NCBI GenBank assembly: GCA_030425185.1
Contig: JAUIAU010000001.1
Span: 121,402-185,401, forward strand
Length of the DNA stretch: 64,000 bases
Direction of reading: 5' to 3'
DNA from: Alphaproteobacteria bacterium
GTDB lineage: Bacteria > Pseudomonadota > Alphaproteobacteria > Rhodobacterales > Rhodobacteraceae
Below, one piece after another: positions 27,245 to 36,165 of the stretch (position 1 is its first letter; each line of letters starts with the position of its first letter). Under the pieces are notes generated by a model, which was not told where the DNA came from, made no database searches, and saw only the letters and a program-made list of their open reading frames with translations. Both the position numbers and the translations under genes were made by a program.

Positions 27245-27613
27245 TCAGGCCGGTTGCAGCATCCGGCCCAGGTTGCGCCCGCCGAGGATGTGGACATGCA
27301 GGTGCGGCACTTCCTGGATCGCGTTCGCGCCCGCGTTCGAGATCAGGCGCCAGCCGTCCTCGGCCACGCCCAGCATGTCGCAGACCCTGGCGACGGTGCG
27401 GGCGTAATCGACGATCTCGGCGTCCGAGGCTTCGGCGCAGAAATGGTCGTAGGTGACATAGGGCCCCTTCGGGATCACCAGCACGTGGACCGGCGCCTGC
27501 GGGTAGATGTCGTGGAAGGCGAGCGTGTGCTCGGTCTCCAGCACGGTCTTGTTCGGGATCTCGCCGCGCAGGATCTTCGCGAAGATGTTCTGGGGGTCGT
27601 AGGTATAGGCCAT
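27245..27613 (-). CDS. HIT family nucleotide hydrolase (HinT-like)
   Basis: 122-residue histidine-triad protein with the active-site triad HLHVHILGG near residue 105 and the N-terminal DPQNIFAKILRGEIP block typical of HinT/PKCI-type phosphoramidases, which hydrolyse AMP-lysine-like bonds. The start at 27613 (MAYTYDPQ) gives the normal family length. It begins 10 bases after the stop of the upstream glycosyltransferase gene on the same strand. Confidence 0.93.
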   Translation of the reverse strand: MAYTYDPQNIFAKILRGEIPNKTVLETEHTLAFHDIYPQAPVHVLVIPKGPYVTYDHFCAEASDAEIVDYARTVARVCDMLGVAEDGWRLISNAGANAIQEVPHLHVHILGGRNLGRMLQPA

Positions 27614-27623
27614 CGGCTCTCTC

Positions 27624-29201
27624 TCAGTCGCTGAACAGGTCGGGGCGGGCGGCGATGTCGCGCGCCTGCTCCCAGGGGATGCGGAAGAATTCGGCCAGCA
27701 CGCCCGCGTTGGTCTCGGCGGCCTCGCGCTCGTCGATGCGGTAGACCTCGGGGAAGTTGGCGTCGCGGATGCGGTCCTGCTCGAGCAGCACTTCCTGGCG
27801 CAGTGTCGGCAGCAGGCGGCTGAGCGTGTCGGGGCCGGACCGCTCGCCCGCCAGCCCGACGCGGCGGGCATGACCGACGAGGTACTCGTCCGAGAAGGTG
27901 CAGGAGATTTCCAGCATCCGGGTGCGCGCCTTCGCGGCGTAGAAGTCGCGCATCAGGTCGATCGCCGCCGGGTCGAGGCAGATCGCCAGGCGCTCGGTCT
28001 CGTGGAAACTGAACAGCATCCGCAACAGCGCCCGCCGGTGCCGGGTGCGCTTGTCGAGCGAGCTTTCGATGCCGCCGAGGTCGGGCAGGTCGGCGTCGAT
28101 CTCGTTGAAGAGATAGGCCGCCCCCTTCAGCCCGAAGCCGGTCCGCGCGACGCCGAACAGGCGTTTCGCGACGTGCCATTTCTTGCAGGCGAGGATCAGC
28201 AGTTCCCGGTCGCGCCCGAGGCTCGACTCGGTCTCCCAGAAGCGCGGCGCGAACCGCCGCCCGATCCGGCCGCGCTGGGTCAGGAAGCCGTGCAGCTTGC
28301 GGCCCTCATCGGAAATCTCGAAGTCGGTCTCGCCCGAGTTCCACAACTCGCCCAGCCGCTGCTTCAACTCCAGCGCGTCGGGCGAGATCTTCCGGGCGAA
28401 CAGGTGATCCTGCCCGATCAGCAGCGTGTAGTGGTCGTTGTAGAAGGTGACCGGCATCCCGTAGTCCGAGAACATCAGGAAGGTCAGCGTCCGGCTCTCG
28501 ATCTCGCGCGAGGGCACGAGGTGGCGCACGAGGGTCTGGAAGAACGTCTCGTCCGGGATCCAGGTGGTGCGGAAGAACCGCGTCACGTCCGGCCGCTCGG
28601 CGAGGAAGGCCAGGATCTTCTCGACCGTGGACCGGCGCAGGCACCACCACTGGCTGCCGATCATGATCTTCAGGTCGGCGGGCGGATCGCGGTCGAGCTT
28701 CAGCCGCCGCTGGAGGTCGAGCGACCAGTAGAAGCGTTTCGGCTGGGTGCGCTCGTTGAACCAGTGCCGGTAGCGCAGCCGGTCGGCCTGCATCCCGGTC
28801 TTGATCCAGCCCGAGGTGAAGAAATCGACGCTTTCGATGAAATCGCGGTCCGAGGGCGCCAGCTTGGCATGGGCGTAGCCTGCCGACTTCACCGGCATGC
28901 AGTCGCCCGACAGCATGTAGAAATGCGTGGCGTCGGGGAACTCGGCCTCGGCGTGGCGCAGCATGCCCAGCGAAGCCTCGACGAGGCTCCACTCGCCCCA
29001 GCCGCAGCGCACCCGGCGCGGCGCGAGACGCACGTTCGGCAGGTCGGCGGCCCCGGTCCGGACCCGCTGGAACGCGGCCTCGGGCGCGTTGGCGTCGAAA
29101 TGGATGACCAGCGCATCACCCGAGGCGGTCAGCCGCCGCGCCTGCGCGAGGACCGCGTCCGGGTCCTTGTGACAGAGCAGGAGGAAGGCGATACGGGTCA
29201 T
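27624..29201 (-). CDS. Beta-1,6-GlcNAc-transferase-like glycosyltransferase (DUF5928)
   Basis: 525 residues. The N-terminal ~270 residues resemble GT14 core-2/I-branching glycosyltransferases (MTRIAFLLLCHKDPDAVLAQ, FYMLSGDCMPVKS, MIGSQWWCLRR, IPDETFFQTLV). The C-terminal half is a DUF5928-type region found fused to it in Rhodobacterales. It likely adds sugars to a surface polysaccharide, acting at the cytosolic membrane face. A divergent sulfotransferase starts ~145 bases away, which suggests a paired role in building a sulfated glycan; this is an inference. Start at 29201 has a clear MTRIAFLLL opening. Confidence 0.85.
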   Translation of the reverse strand: MTRIAFLLLCHKDPDAVLAQARRLTASGDALVIHFDANAPEAAFQRVRTGAADLPNVRLAPRRVRCGWGEWSLVEASLGMLRHAEAEFPDATHFYMLSGDCMPVKSAGYAHAKLAPSDRDFIESVDFFTSGWIKTGMQADRLRYRHWFNERTQPKRFYWSLDLQRRLKLDRDPPADLKIMIGSQWWCLRRSTVEKILAFLAERPDVTRFFRTTWIPDETFFQTLVRHLVPSREIESRTLTFLMFSDYGMPVTFYNDHYTLLIGQDHLFARKISPDALELKQRLGELWNSGETDFEISDEGRKLHGFLTQRGRIGRRFAPRFWETESSLGRDRELLILACKKWHVAKRLFGVARTGFGLKGAAYLFNEIDADLPDLGGIESSLDKRTRHRRALLRMLFSFHETERLAICLDPAAIDLMRDFYAAKARTRMLEISCTFSDEYLVGHARRVGLAGERSGPDTLSRLLPTLRQEVLLEQDRIRDANFPEVYRIDEREAAETNAGVLAEFFRIPWEQARDIAARPDLFSD

Positions 29202-29346
29202 TTCGGGCGTCCGGCTCGGCCTCTCCCCGGGGGCGGGACCCGGCACAGTTGCCGCGCCGCGTTGCGCCTTGCCGGTTTTCTTGCTCTTTTGCTCGCAAAG
29301 TCGGGCCGTCAATGCAAGCGGCCCCGGAACGCGCGCGAGGCAACGA

Positions 29347-30177
29347 ATGACCTTCCCCGGCACCTGGATGACCGAGAGCGAGAGCCTCGTCTATCGCGTC
29401 GTCCCGAAATGCGCCTGCTCGACCATCGGGCAGATCATGTTCTACGGCGACCACGGGCGGTTCTTCGACGGGGATATCCACGACTCGACCTCGGGCCTGC
29501 ACAAGTGGGGGCAGGACGACAGCCAGGCCGCAATCCGGCGCGTGGTCACCGGGCAGGCGGCCTATACCTTCACCTGCGTGCGTAATCCCTACACGCGCAT
29601 CCTGTCGGCCTTCTTCGACAAGATCGCGGGGATCCAGCGCAACGGTCGGCGCTACAGGGGCAACCTCGTGCCGCAACTGGCCCGCACCTACGGGATCGAG
29701 GTCGGCAGCCCGGAGGACGATTTCGACTTCGACCAGGTCGCCAGCTTCCGGCGCTTCCTGCTGTTTGCCCGCGACACCATCCGTTTCCGCCGCCCGATGG
29801 ACCCGGACATCCACTGGTCGCCGATGGCGGGCCATGTCTCGACCCTGATCCACGGCGGCGGGCGCTATGACCACATCTTCTTCACCGAGCGGTTCAACGA
29901 GGGGATGCAGGTGGTGCTGGACCGCGTGCCGCTGCGCAACCCGGTGCTGCTGGACGACATCCCCCGCTTCAACGAGAGCGAGGGCCACGGCCCGAAGCGC
30001 GCGCACCCGGTCGAGGCCTATTTCGACGACCTGTCCCTGCACCTCGTCCGCGAGATGTACCACAAGGATTTCGAGGTCTTCGGCTACGACATCGACGATC
30101 CGTCGAACAAGTTCCCGGTCCGGGCGATCGACCTGGAAGAGGTGCATCACAAGCTGGGACCCAACGCGCCGGACTGA
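29347..30177 (+). CDS. Sulfotransferase family protein
   Basis: 276-residue protein of the sulfotransferase-2 type that transfers sulfate from PAPS, usually to carbohydrates. The PAPS 5'-loop region appears as YRVVPKCACSTIGQIMFYGD, with the PKCACST motif. The 3'-phosphate-binding segment is FTCVRNPYTRILSAFFDKI. ATG 29347 follows GAGG at a good distance. Transcribed divergently from the GT14-like glycosyltransferase, supporting a joint role in surface glycan decoration (inferred). Confidence 0.87.
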   Translation: MTFPGTWMTESESLVYRVVPKCACSTIGQIMFYGDHGRFFDGDIHDSTSGLHKWGQDDSQAAIRRVVTGQAAYTFTCVRNPYTRILSAFFDKIAGIQRNGRRYRGNLVPQLARTYGIEVGSPEDDFDFDQVASFRRFLLFARDTIRFRRPMDPDIHWSPMAGHVSTLIHGGGRYDHIFFTERFNEGMQVVLDRVPLRNPVLLDDIPRFNESEGHGPKRAHPVEAYFDDLSLHLVREMYHKDFEVFGYDIDDPSNKFPVRAIDLEEVHHKLGPNAPD

Positions 30178-30201
30178 TCCGGCGCGCCGGGGGAGGCGGG
30201 C

Positions 30202-31206
30202 TCAGGCGGCCGCGGGGCTGCTGTGCGCGGCCGCGTCGGGCACGATCTCCAGCATGGTGATGCCGCGCTGGCGGCGGGTCTCGACGATGCGGTGGGCATC
30301 GGCGATCCGGTCGAGCGGCAACCGCGCCCCGATGACCGGCCGGATCTGGCCGGCGGCCGCCATCGCGGCGAGGCGGGTCAGGCTTTCGTGCGAGGCCATC
30401 GCCACGTTGAACACAACGCGCCGCCCGCCGCGGCGCCAGGGCCAGAGCGATTGCAGCATCTCGCGCACGCCGCCCTCGACGACCAGCAGCCGCCCGCCCT
30501 TCGCCATCGCGCGGCGCATCCTGCGGTAGGGCAGGACATGGATCGGATCGAAGAGCACGTCCCAGCGCTCGCCCATGCGAGCGACGTCGCGGCGGGTGTA
30601 GTCGACCACGTGATCGGCCCCGAGCGCGCGCAGCATCGGGTGCGCGTCGGGCCGCGCCATCACGGTGACCTCGGCCCCCAGCGCCTTGCCGACCTGCACC
30701 GCGAGATGCCCGACATTGCCCGCAGCGCCCGCGACCAGCAGCCGCTCGCCCGGTTTCAGGGCACCGAAGGTGGCGAGGAAGCTCAACGCGGTATCGCCGC
30801 CGAAGGGCAGGGCCGCGGCCTCGGTGAAGCTCAGCGCGTCGGGGATATGCGCGACCGCGCCCTCTGCCCTGACGGTGACGTACTCGGCGTGGGTGCCATG
30901 GCCGTTGAAACCGAACACCCGGTCACCCGGCGCATAGCGGGTCACGCCCGCGCCGACGGCGGTCACGGTGCCCGCGAAATCGACGCCGGGAATGCGGTGG
31001 CGCGGCTTCGTCAGGCCCGAGACCATCCGCCCGATCAGGCGCAGGCCCTTCGGATAGACCGCGGCGCGCAGCCGCCAGTCGGCGGTGGTCACGGGGGCGG
31101 CATGGACGCGAACGAGGATCTCGCCCGGTCCCGGCACGGGGGTCGGCACTTCGGCGAGGATCAGGGCGTCGGCGGGGCCGTAACGGTCGATGGTGGCGGC
31201 GTGCAT
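30202..31206 (-). CDS. Zinc-independent alcohol dehydrogenase / quinone-oxidoreductase family (MDR)
   Basis: 334-residue medium-chain dehydrogenase/reductase. It begins MHAATIDRYGPADAL and has the catalytic-domain GVDFAGTVTAVGAGVTRYAPGD block and the NAD(P)-binding LLVAGAAGNVGHLAVQVGKAL. No structural-zinc cysteines are seen, as in quinone-oxidoreductase-like members. GGAG lies 7 bases before the ATG at 31206. It is divergent from a LysR gene, and the 100-base gap contains a perfect palindrome, the classic arrangement of a regulator and its target. Confidence 0.9.
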   Translation of the reverse strand: MHAATIDRYGPADALILAEVPTPVPGPGEILVRVHAAPVTTADWRLRAAVYPKGLRLIGRMVSGLTKPRHRIPGVDFAGTVTAVGAGVTRYAPGDRVFGFNGHGTHAEYVTVRAEGAVAHIPDALSFTEAAALPFGGDTALSFLATFGALKPGERLLVAGAAGNVGHLAVQVGKALGAEVTVMARPDAHPMLRALGADHVVDYTRRDVARMGERWDVLFDPIHVLPYRRMRRAMAKGGRLLVVEGGVREMLQSLWPWRRGGRRVVFNVAMASHESLTRLAAMAAAGQIRPVIGARLPLDRIADAHRIVETRRQRGITMLEIVPDAAAHSSPAAA

Positions 31207-31290
31207 GGTGTGTCTCCGGCTCGGGTGTCTCTGTCTGGCCTTGGGGATACCCATGCAGAGACCTTTCGAGAATTGACCAAAACCGCGTTT

Positions 31291-31306
31291 CGTTTATGCA
31301 TAAACG
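31291..31306 (+). promoter_or_regulatory. Perfect 16-bp palindrome, candidate LysR operator
   Basis: CGTTTATGCATAAACG (31291-31306) is a perfect palindrome containing the T-n11-A LysR signature. It ends one base before the chosen LysR start (31308) and lies between the divergent LysR and alcohol dehydrogenase genes. It overlaps an upstream in-frame ATG (31296), which argues against that ATG as the start. Confidence 0.6.
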
Positions 31307-31307
31307 C

Positions 31308-32204
31308 ATGAACTGGGATGCCGTCCGCTTTGACTGGACCCGCGCGCGCGCCTTCCTGGCGACCGCCGAGGAAGGATCGCTGTCCGCCGCCGCGCGGGTG
31401 CTGAAGCTGGCGCAGCCGACGCTGGGCCGCCAGGTCGAGGCGCTGGAGCAGGAACTGGGGGTCGTGCTGTTCGAGCGGGTCGGCCGGCGACTGGTGCTGA
31501 CGCCCGCGGGCCTCGACCTGCTGGAGCACGTGCGCACGATGGGCGAGGCGGCGCAGCGGGTGGCGCTGCTCGCCTCCGGGCAGAGCCACAGCCTCGACGG
31601 CCCGATCCGGATCAGCGCGGGCTCGGCGGTCGCGGCCTATATCCTGCCGCCTGTGATCGCGGAGCTGCGCGCGGCGCATCCGGACATCGAGATCACGATC
31701 ATCGCCACCGGCACCCAGAGCGACCTGCAGATGCGCGAGGCCGATATCGCCATCCGCAACGCGCAGCCGACCCAGAACGACCTGATCGCCAAGCGCACGC
31801 CCGATCGGCCCGCGGGCCTGTTCGCCCGGCGCGATTACCTCGAGGGGATCGGCGGCGACCTGTCGCGCGCCGACTTCATCGGCTTCGAGGGCAGCGCCAA
31901 CATGGCCCGGGCGCTGACTGAGCGCGGCTACCCGGTCGAGGCGCGGCAGTTCCGCATCCTGAGCGAGGCCCACCTCGTGCAATGGGCCTATGTCCGGCGC
32001 GGCATGGGGGTCGGGCTGATGATGGACGAGATCGCGCTGGCCGATCCCGACATCGTGCGCGCCGTTCCGGGGTTCAGCGTGCCGGTGCCGATGTGGCTGC
32101 TGGCCCACCGCGAAGTGCGGACCAGCCGCCGGGTCCGGGTGGTCTACGACATGCTGGCCGAGGCCCTCAGCCAGCTGCCAGAGCGTCCCGTACCACCGGT
32201 TTGA
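31308..32204 (+). CDS. LysR family transcriptional regulator
   Basis: 298 residues. The N-terminal winged helix is clear (ARAFLATAEEGSLSAAARVL, AQPTLGRQVEALEQELGVVLFERVGRRLVLTPAG), followed by a periplasmic-binding-like effector domain starting near residue 90. It is divergent from the MDR dehydrogenase, its probable target. The ATG at 31296 is also in frame but lies inside a perfect palindrome, so 31308 is preferred. The final 38 bases overlap the convergent nucleotidase gene. Confidence 0.92.
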   Translation: MNWDAVRFDWTRARAFLATAEEGSLSAAARVLKLAQPTLGRQVEALEQELGVVLFERVGRRLVLTPAGLDLLEHVRTMGEAAQRVALLASGQSHSLDGPIRISAGSAVAAYILPPVIAELRAAHPDIEITIIATGTQSDLQMREADIAIRNAQPTQNDLIAKRTPDRPAGLFARRDYLEGIGGDLSRADFIGFEGSANMARALTERGYPVEARQFRILSEAHLVQWAYVRRGMGVGLMMDEIALADPDIVRAVPGFSVPVPMWLLAHREVRTSRRVRVVYDMLAEALSQLPERPVPPV

Positions 32205-33543
32205 GCCGCAGGTCCGGCACCTCGGCGAACGCGAGGTCCTCGGTGCCGAGGTAGCTTTTCTGGTTCTGCGCGGTCCAGCCGTTGGTCGCCAGCCGGTAGG
32301 TCCGGCCCGGCACGATGTCGAGGGCGGCGGCATGGACATAATCGCCGGTGCGCGCGTCGAGGCCCGTCGCCAGGTGCTGGTTCGCCCGGCCGAGGATCGC
32401 GGCGAGACGGTCGCCCGGCACCTCGGCCACCGCCAGCGTGCCGTCGAAGCGCAGGAAGGCGTCGAAGTCGAACTGCGTCAGCGGCCCGGCGGCAAGCGGC
32501 GCGCCGAAGGTGGTGTGTCCCAGCAGCGCGAGGTCCGCCCCGGTCGCCGCGCGCACCGCCTCGACCGCGACGAGGATCGAGGCCGGCAGGTCGAGGGCCA
32601 CCGGGCGCTCGGCGATCACCGCGGTGTCTTCCGCCGTCAGGTGCGCGGCCTTCACGGCAACAATGGTGTCGGCCAGCGCCGGGTCCCCGCCGCCGGGCGC
32701 GATCTCGCGCCACGTCATGTCGAGCGCCACGCCCTGCGCGCCCTTCGTCAGCCCGATCACGCCCAGCTTGCTGCCCCAGCTGGCGCCGTGGGCATAGCTG
32801 AGCCCGCCCGCGCGGTGGGTGAAGTCGAGGTGGTCGTGCGCGCCGAGCGCCAGCATCGGGGTATCGAGCGCAGCGAAGATCGCCTTGTCGGCGCTGACGC
32901 CCGCATGGCTGACCAGCACGGCAAGGTCGGTGCCGCCCGTCACCTCGGCAAAGGCGTCGCGGGCAAAGCCGACCGGGTCGGGCAGCACCAGCGTGTCGCG
33001 CGCGGGCTGACGATAGACGAAGGGGTTGTCGGTCCCGACGGCCAGCAGCCCCAGTGACAGGCCGCCCAGCCCGATCCGGTCCGAGACCGAGGCGAAGAAG
33101 CGCCCGGTGCGGCGGTCGATCAGGTTGCCGAGCGGCTGCGCGCCCGCCCCGGTGATCCGCGCGACGGTCGCGGCCATGTCGTCCTCGATCGCGGTCTCGT
33201 GGTTGCCGAGGTTGACGTAGACCGGCAGTTCGGCGGCGAGTGCGCGCAGGAAGGCCCAGTCGGCCTCGGCGCCCGAGCGCAGGGCGGCGACGTTGCCGCG
33301 CTCGAAGAGATCGCCGTTCAGGATCAGCGCGGCGGGCCTGCCCTGCGCCTCGGCCCGCACGGCGCGGACGGCCGACAGGATCGCGGGCAGGCGGGCATAG
33401 GGCGAATGCAGGTCGGCCAGCGTCAGCAGCAGCGCCTCGCCCGCGGGCGGCGCGGCACGGACGGGCCATGCCGCGGCAAGAGTCGCGGCGGCGATGCCGC
33501 GCAACACCAGGCGGCGCGACAGGGAAAAGGTGACCGGCGGCAT
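32167..33543 (-). CDS. Tat-exported 5'-nucleotidase-like metallophosphatase
   Basis: 458 residues. A twin-arginine signal is at the N-terminus (SRRLVLRGIAAATLAAAWPV, cut after VRA). The metallophosphatase core follows with LADLHSPYARLPA, NGDLFERGN, YVNLGNHETA, VSHAG and GAHDH metal-binding motifs. The C-terminal 5'-nucleotidase cap ends near TYRLATNGWTAQNQKSY. Role: periplasmic hydrolysis of nucleotides or related phosphoesters. The long open frame runs far upstream, but the Tat signal fixes the start at 33543. It overlaps the convergent LysR gene by 38 bases. Confidence 0.87.
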   Translation of the reverse strand: MPPVTFSLSRRLVLRGIAAATLAAAWPVRAAPPAGEALLLTLADLHSPYARLPAILSAVRAVRAEAQGRPAALILNGDLFERGNVAALRSGAEADWAFLRALAAELPVYVNLGNHETAIEDDMAATVARITGAGAQPLGNLIDRRTGRFFASVSDRIGLGGLSLGLLAVGTDNPFVYRQPARDTLVLPDPVGFARDAFAEVTGGTDLAVLVSHAGVSADKAIFAALDTPMLALGAHDHLDFTHRAGGLSYAHGASWGSKLGVIGLTKGAQGVALDMTWREIAPGGGDPALADTIVAVKAAHLTAEDTAVIAERPVALDLPASILVAVEAVRAATGADLALLGHTTFGAPLAAGPLTQFDFDAFLRFDGTLAVAEVPGDRLAAILGRANQHLATGLDARTGDYVHAAALDIVPGRTYRLATNGWTAQNQKSYLGTEDLAFAEVPDLRLKPVVRDALAAG

Positions 33544-33709
33544 GGCGGACCTCGGAAGAGCGGGATGCGATGCAGCAGTGATGGACGATTCTTGTGTCGG
33601 GTAAATCACCAATGTGTTGCATCTGCACGATAATCGCGCGCCGCAACCTTGGCCCGGCCCGGCTTTGCGCCATATGCCGGCGTGACGATCACGGAACCGG
33701 ACCCTGCCC

Positions 33710-34408
33710 ATGACCATCGCCTTGATTCTGGGCAGCGGACCGAATGCGATCGACTGCCGCGACTGGCCGCGTGCCCCGTTCACGCGGATCGTTGCGATCA
33801 ACAACGCGTGGCAGGTGCGCCCGGATTGGGACGACGTGATCTTCCCCGAGGATTTCGACCGCGCCCGACTGCCAAAGCATCTGACGGGTCATCAGACGTT
33901 CGTGGAGGCTGCCGCCTACGTGCCCGCCCAGAATGCCCTGGGCGGCTTTGTCTGGGGCGGCGGGACCATGGCCTTCACCGCGGGCTACTATGCCCTGCAC
34001 GCGTTGCGTCCCAAGGTCATCGCCTACCTTGGCTGCGACATGGTCTATCCGGATCGGGGCGAGACCCATTTCTATGGCACGGGCACGCCCGACCCCCTGC
34101 GCGACGATGTGACCTTGCGCTCGCTCGAAGCGAAATCGGCCCGGCTGATGGTCCTTGCCGCCCGGCAGGGCTGCGCGCTGGTGAACCTGTCGGGCGCGGA
34201 CAGCCGCCTTGTCTTCCCGCGCGCAACGCCGTCCATGCTGGAAACCGTCCGGCCACGTGCCTTCGATCCCGCGAGGGTCGATGCGATCCTCGCCGCCGAG
34301 CGGGCGCAGGGCTACGAGGTGCCCTCGGGCCGCTACTGGCTGGAGGAAGATCGCTTCGACCCCGAGCAGATCGACAGGATAGACGCGCTGTGGCTGGGGA
34401 TGGCCTAG
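33710..34408 (+). CDS. Uncharacterised protein, Rossmann-like
   Basis: 232 residues beginning MTIALILGSGPNAIDCRDW, whose GSGPN resembles a nucleotide or glycosyl-donor binding loop. Further segments FTRIVAINNAWQVRPDWDDV and KVIAYLGCDMVYPD recall 6-hydroxymethylpterin-kinase/DUF115-like or sialyltransferase-like folds, in which conserved Asp residues follow a strand. I cannot assign a family with confidence. There is no signal peptide. It ends 4 bases inside the convergent kinase gene, and it is divergent from the nucleotidase gene. Confidence 0.7.
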   Translation: MTIALILGSGPNAIDCRDWPRAPFTRIVAINNAWQVRPDWDDVIFPEDFDRARLPKHLTGHQTFVEAAAYVPAQNALGGFVWGGGTMAFTAGYYALHALRPKVIAYLGCDMVYPDRGETHFYGTGTPDPLRDDVTLRSLEAKSARLMVLAARQGCALVNLSGADSRLVFPRATPSMLETVRPRAFDPARVDAILAAERAQGYEVPSGRYWLEEDRFDPEQIDRIDALWLGMA

Positions 34409-35400
34409 ACCAGCCCGGCCTCCCGGAACAGCGCGGTCAGGTCGGCCTCGGGACGCGGACCGATGTGCTGGATCACCGACCCCGCCGCCAGGTTCGCCAT
34501 CCGCGCCGCGGTCGGCAGGTCGGCCCCGTGGGTGATCCCCCAGAGGAAGGCCCCCGCGAAGGCGTCCCCGGCCCCGGTCGCATCGACGATCTCGACCGGG
34601 TCGGCGGGCACGTGCCACCACTGCGTGCCCTGGTGGACGTAGCAGCCGTTCTCGCTGTCGGTGACGGCGAGGATGTCCACCTCCGCCGCCAGTTCGGCAC
34701 GGGCGGCTTCGAAGTCCCCGGTCTCGACCATCGCCAGCGCCTCGGCCCGGTTGCAGAACAGCAGGTCCACGCCGTCGCGGATCATCGCGCGGAATGCGTC
34801 GCGGTGGCGCGAGATGCAGAACGGGTCGCTGAGGGTCAGCGAGACCTTGCCGCCCGCCGCGCGGGTCGCGGCGATGGCCTTGGCGAAGGCGGCGTGGCTG
34901 TCCGGCCCGTCGAAGCGGTAGCCTTCGAGGTAGATCCACGCGGCCTCGGCCATCTGCGCCTCGTCGATGTCGTCCGGCGTCAGGAACTCGGTCACCCCGA
35001 GATAGGTGTTCATCGACCGCTCGCCGTCCGGCGTGACCAGGACGATGCAGCGCCCGGTCTCGTCCTTGTGGTCCTTTGGGGCCAGCGCGGTCTCGTAGAC
35101 CGCACCCTGCGCGCGCAGGTCATGGGCGAAGATCGTGCCGAGCTGGTCGTCCTTGACCTTGCCGACATAGGCGGTCTGCCCGCCCAGCGCCGCGATCACC
35201 GCTATGGTGTTGGCCGCCGAGCCGCCCGACACCTCGCGCGCGGGACCGATCCGGCCATAGAGGTCCACCGCGCGGGGCATGTCGATGAGCTGCATGATGC
35301 CCTTCTCGATGCCGGCCTCGGCGAGGAAGGCGTCGTCGCAGCGCGCGAGGATGTCCACCATGGCATTGCCGATGCCGACGACGTCGAAGCGTTTGGTCAT
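34405..35400 (-). CDS. PfkB family carbohydrate kinase, adenosine-kinase-like
   Basis: 331 residues with PfkB signatures: VVGIGNAMVDILARCDD at the N-terminus, GGSAANTIAVIAALGG in the middle and the catalytic DATGAGDAFAGAFLWG near residue 270. Length and N-terminal sequence resemble the ribokinase-superfamily adenosine kinases of alphaproteobacteria. Substrate (adenosine or a sugar) is not proven by the sequence. Its start overlaps the stop of nth (ATGA), so it is translated from the same transcript. Confidence 0.88.
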   Translation of the reverse strand: MTKRFDVVGIGNAMVDILARCDDAFLAEAGIEKGIMQLIDMPRAVDLYGRIGPAREVSGGSAANTIAVIAALGGQTAYVGKVKDDQLGTIFAHDLRAQGAVYETALAPKDHKDETGRCIVLVTPDGERSMNTYLGVTEFLTPDDIDEAQMAEAAWIYLEGYRFDGPDSHAAFAKAIAATRAAGGKVSLTLSDPFCISRHRDAFRAMIRDGVDLLFCNRAEALAMVETGDFEAARAELAAEVDILAVTDSENGCYVHQGTQWWHVPADPVEIVDATGAGDAFAGAFLWGITHGADLPTAARMANLAAGSVIQHIGPRPEADLTALFREAGLV

Positions 35401-36041
35401 TGGGTCTTTTCCTCGAAGGAGCAGAGGTCGTGGATCAGGCAGGCCCCGCACTTGGGCTTGCGCGCGACGCAGGTGTACCGGCCGTGCAGGATCAGCCAGT
35501 GATGGGCGTGGGTCTGGAACTCGACCGGGACATGGTCCTCGATCGCGCGTTCCACGGCATCGACGTCCTTGCCGGGGCAGATGCCCGTGCGGTTGCCGAC
35601 CCGGAAGATATGGGTGTCGACGGCCTGCGCCGGGTGGCCGAACCACATGTTCAGCACCACGTTGGCGGTCTTGCGCCCGACGCCCGGCAGCGACTGCAGC
35701 GCGGCGCGGGACGAGGGCACTTCGCCGCCGTACTCGTCGACGAGGATGCGGCTGAGCTTGATGACGTTCTTCGCCTTGTTGCGGAACAGGCCGATCGTCT
35801 TGATGTGCTCGATCACGCCCTCTTCGCCGAGCGCCAGCATCTTCTCGGGCGTGTCGGCCACCGCGAACAGCCCGCGCGTGGCCTTGTTCACCCCGGCATC
35901 CGTGGCCTGCGCCGACAGCGCCACCGCCACGACCAGCGTGTAGGCGTTCACGTGCTCGAGCTCTCCCTGCGGCGCGGCCTCGGCGGCCTGGAAGCGCAGG
36001 AAGATCTCGCGGAGCGTGGCATAGGGCAACTGGCGGGGCAT
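35397..36041 (-). CDS. nth: Endonuclease III
   Basis: 214-residue DNA glycosylase/AP lyase for oxidised pyrimidines. The helix-hairpin-helix LQSLPGVGRKTANVVLN carries the catalytic Lys, VDTHIFRVGNRTG carries the catalytic Asp, and the C-terminal 4Fe-4S cluster ligands follow C-x6-C-x2-C-x5-C (CVARKPKCGACLIHDLC). Complete and of normal length. First gene of a two-gene unit with the PfkB kinase. Confidence 0.96.
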   Translation of the reverse strand: MPRQLPYATLREIFLRFQAAEAAPQGELEHVNAYTLVVAVALSAQATDAGVNKATRGLFAVADTPEKMLALGEEGVIEHIKTIGLFRNKAKNVIKLSRILVDEYGGEVPSSRAALQSLPGVGRKTANVVLNMWFGHPAQAVDTHIFRVGNRTGICPGKDVDAVERAIEDHVPVEFQTHAHHWLILHGRYTCVARKPKCGACLIHDLCSFEEKTQ

Positions 36042-36165
36042 GTCCCCTCTTGCCGCGCCGCCGCAAGCCCGTCCAGCCCTTCGCGACGCGGTACCCTCGT
36101 CCGTGCCATGAAATCACCATCTCCGCGCAGGACTCCCGCCATCCCGCGCGCGCAGGCTCGCGCGC

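Noticed and set aside
32167..33804. 545-residue version of the nucleotidase from the ATG at 33804
   Set aside because: The Tat signal peptide begins at 33543; upstream codons overlap the start of the divergent gene at 33710.
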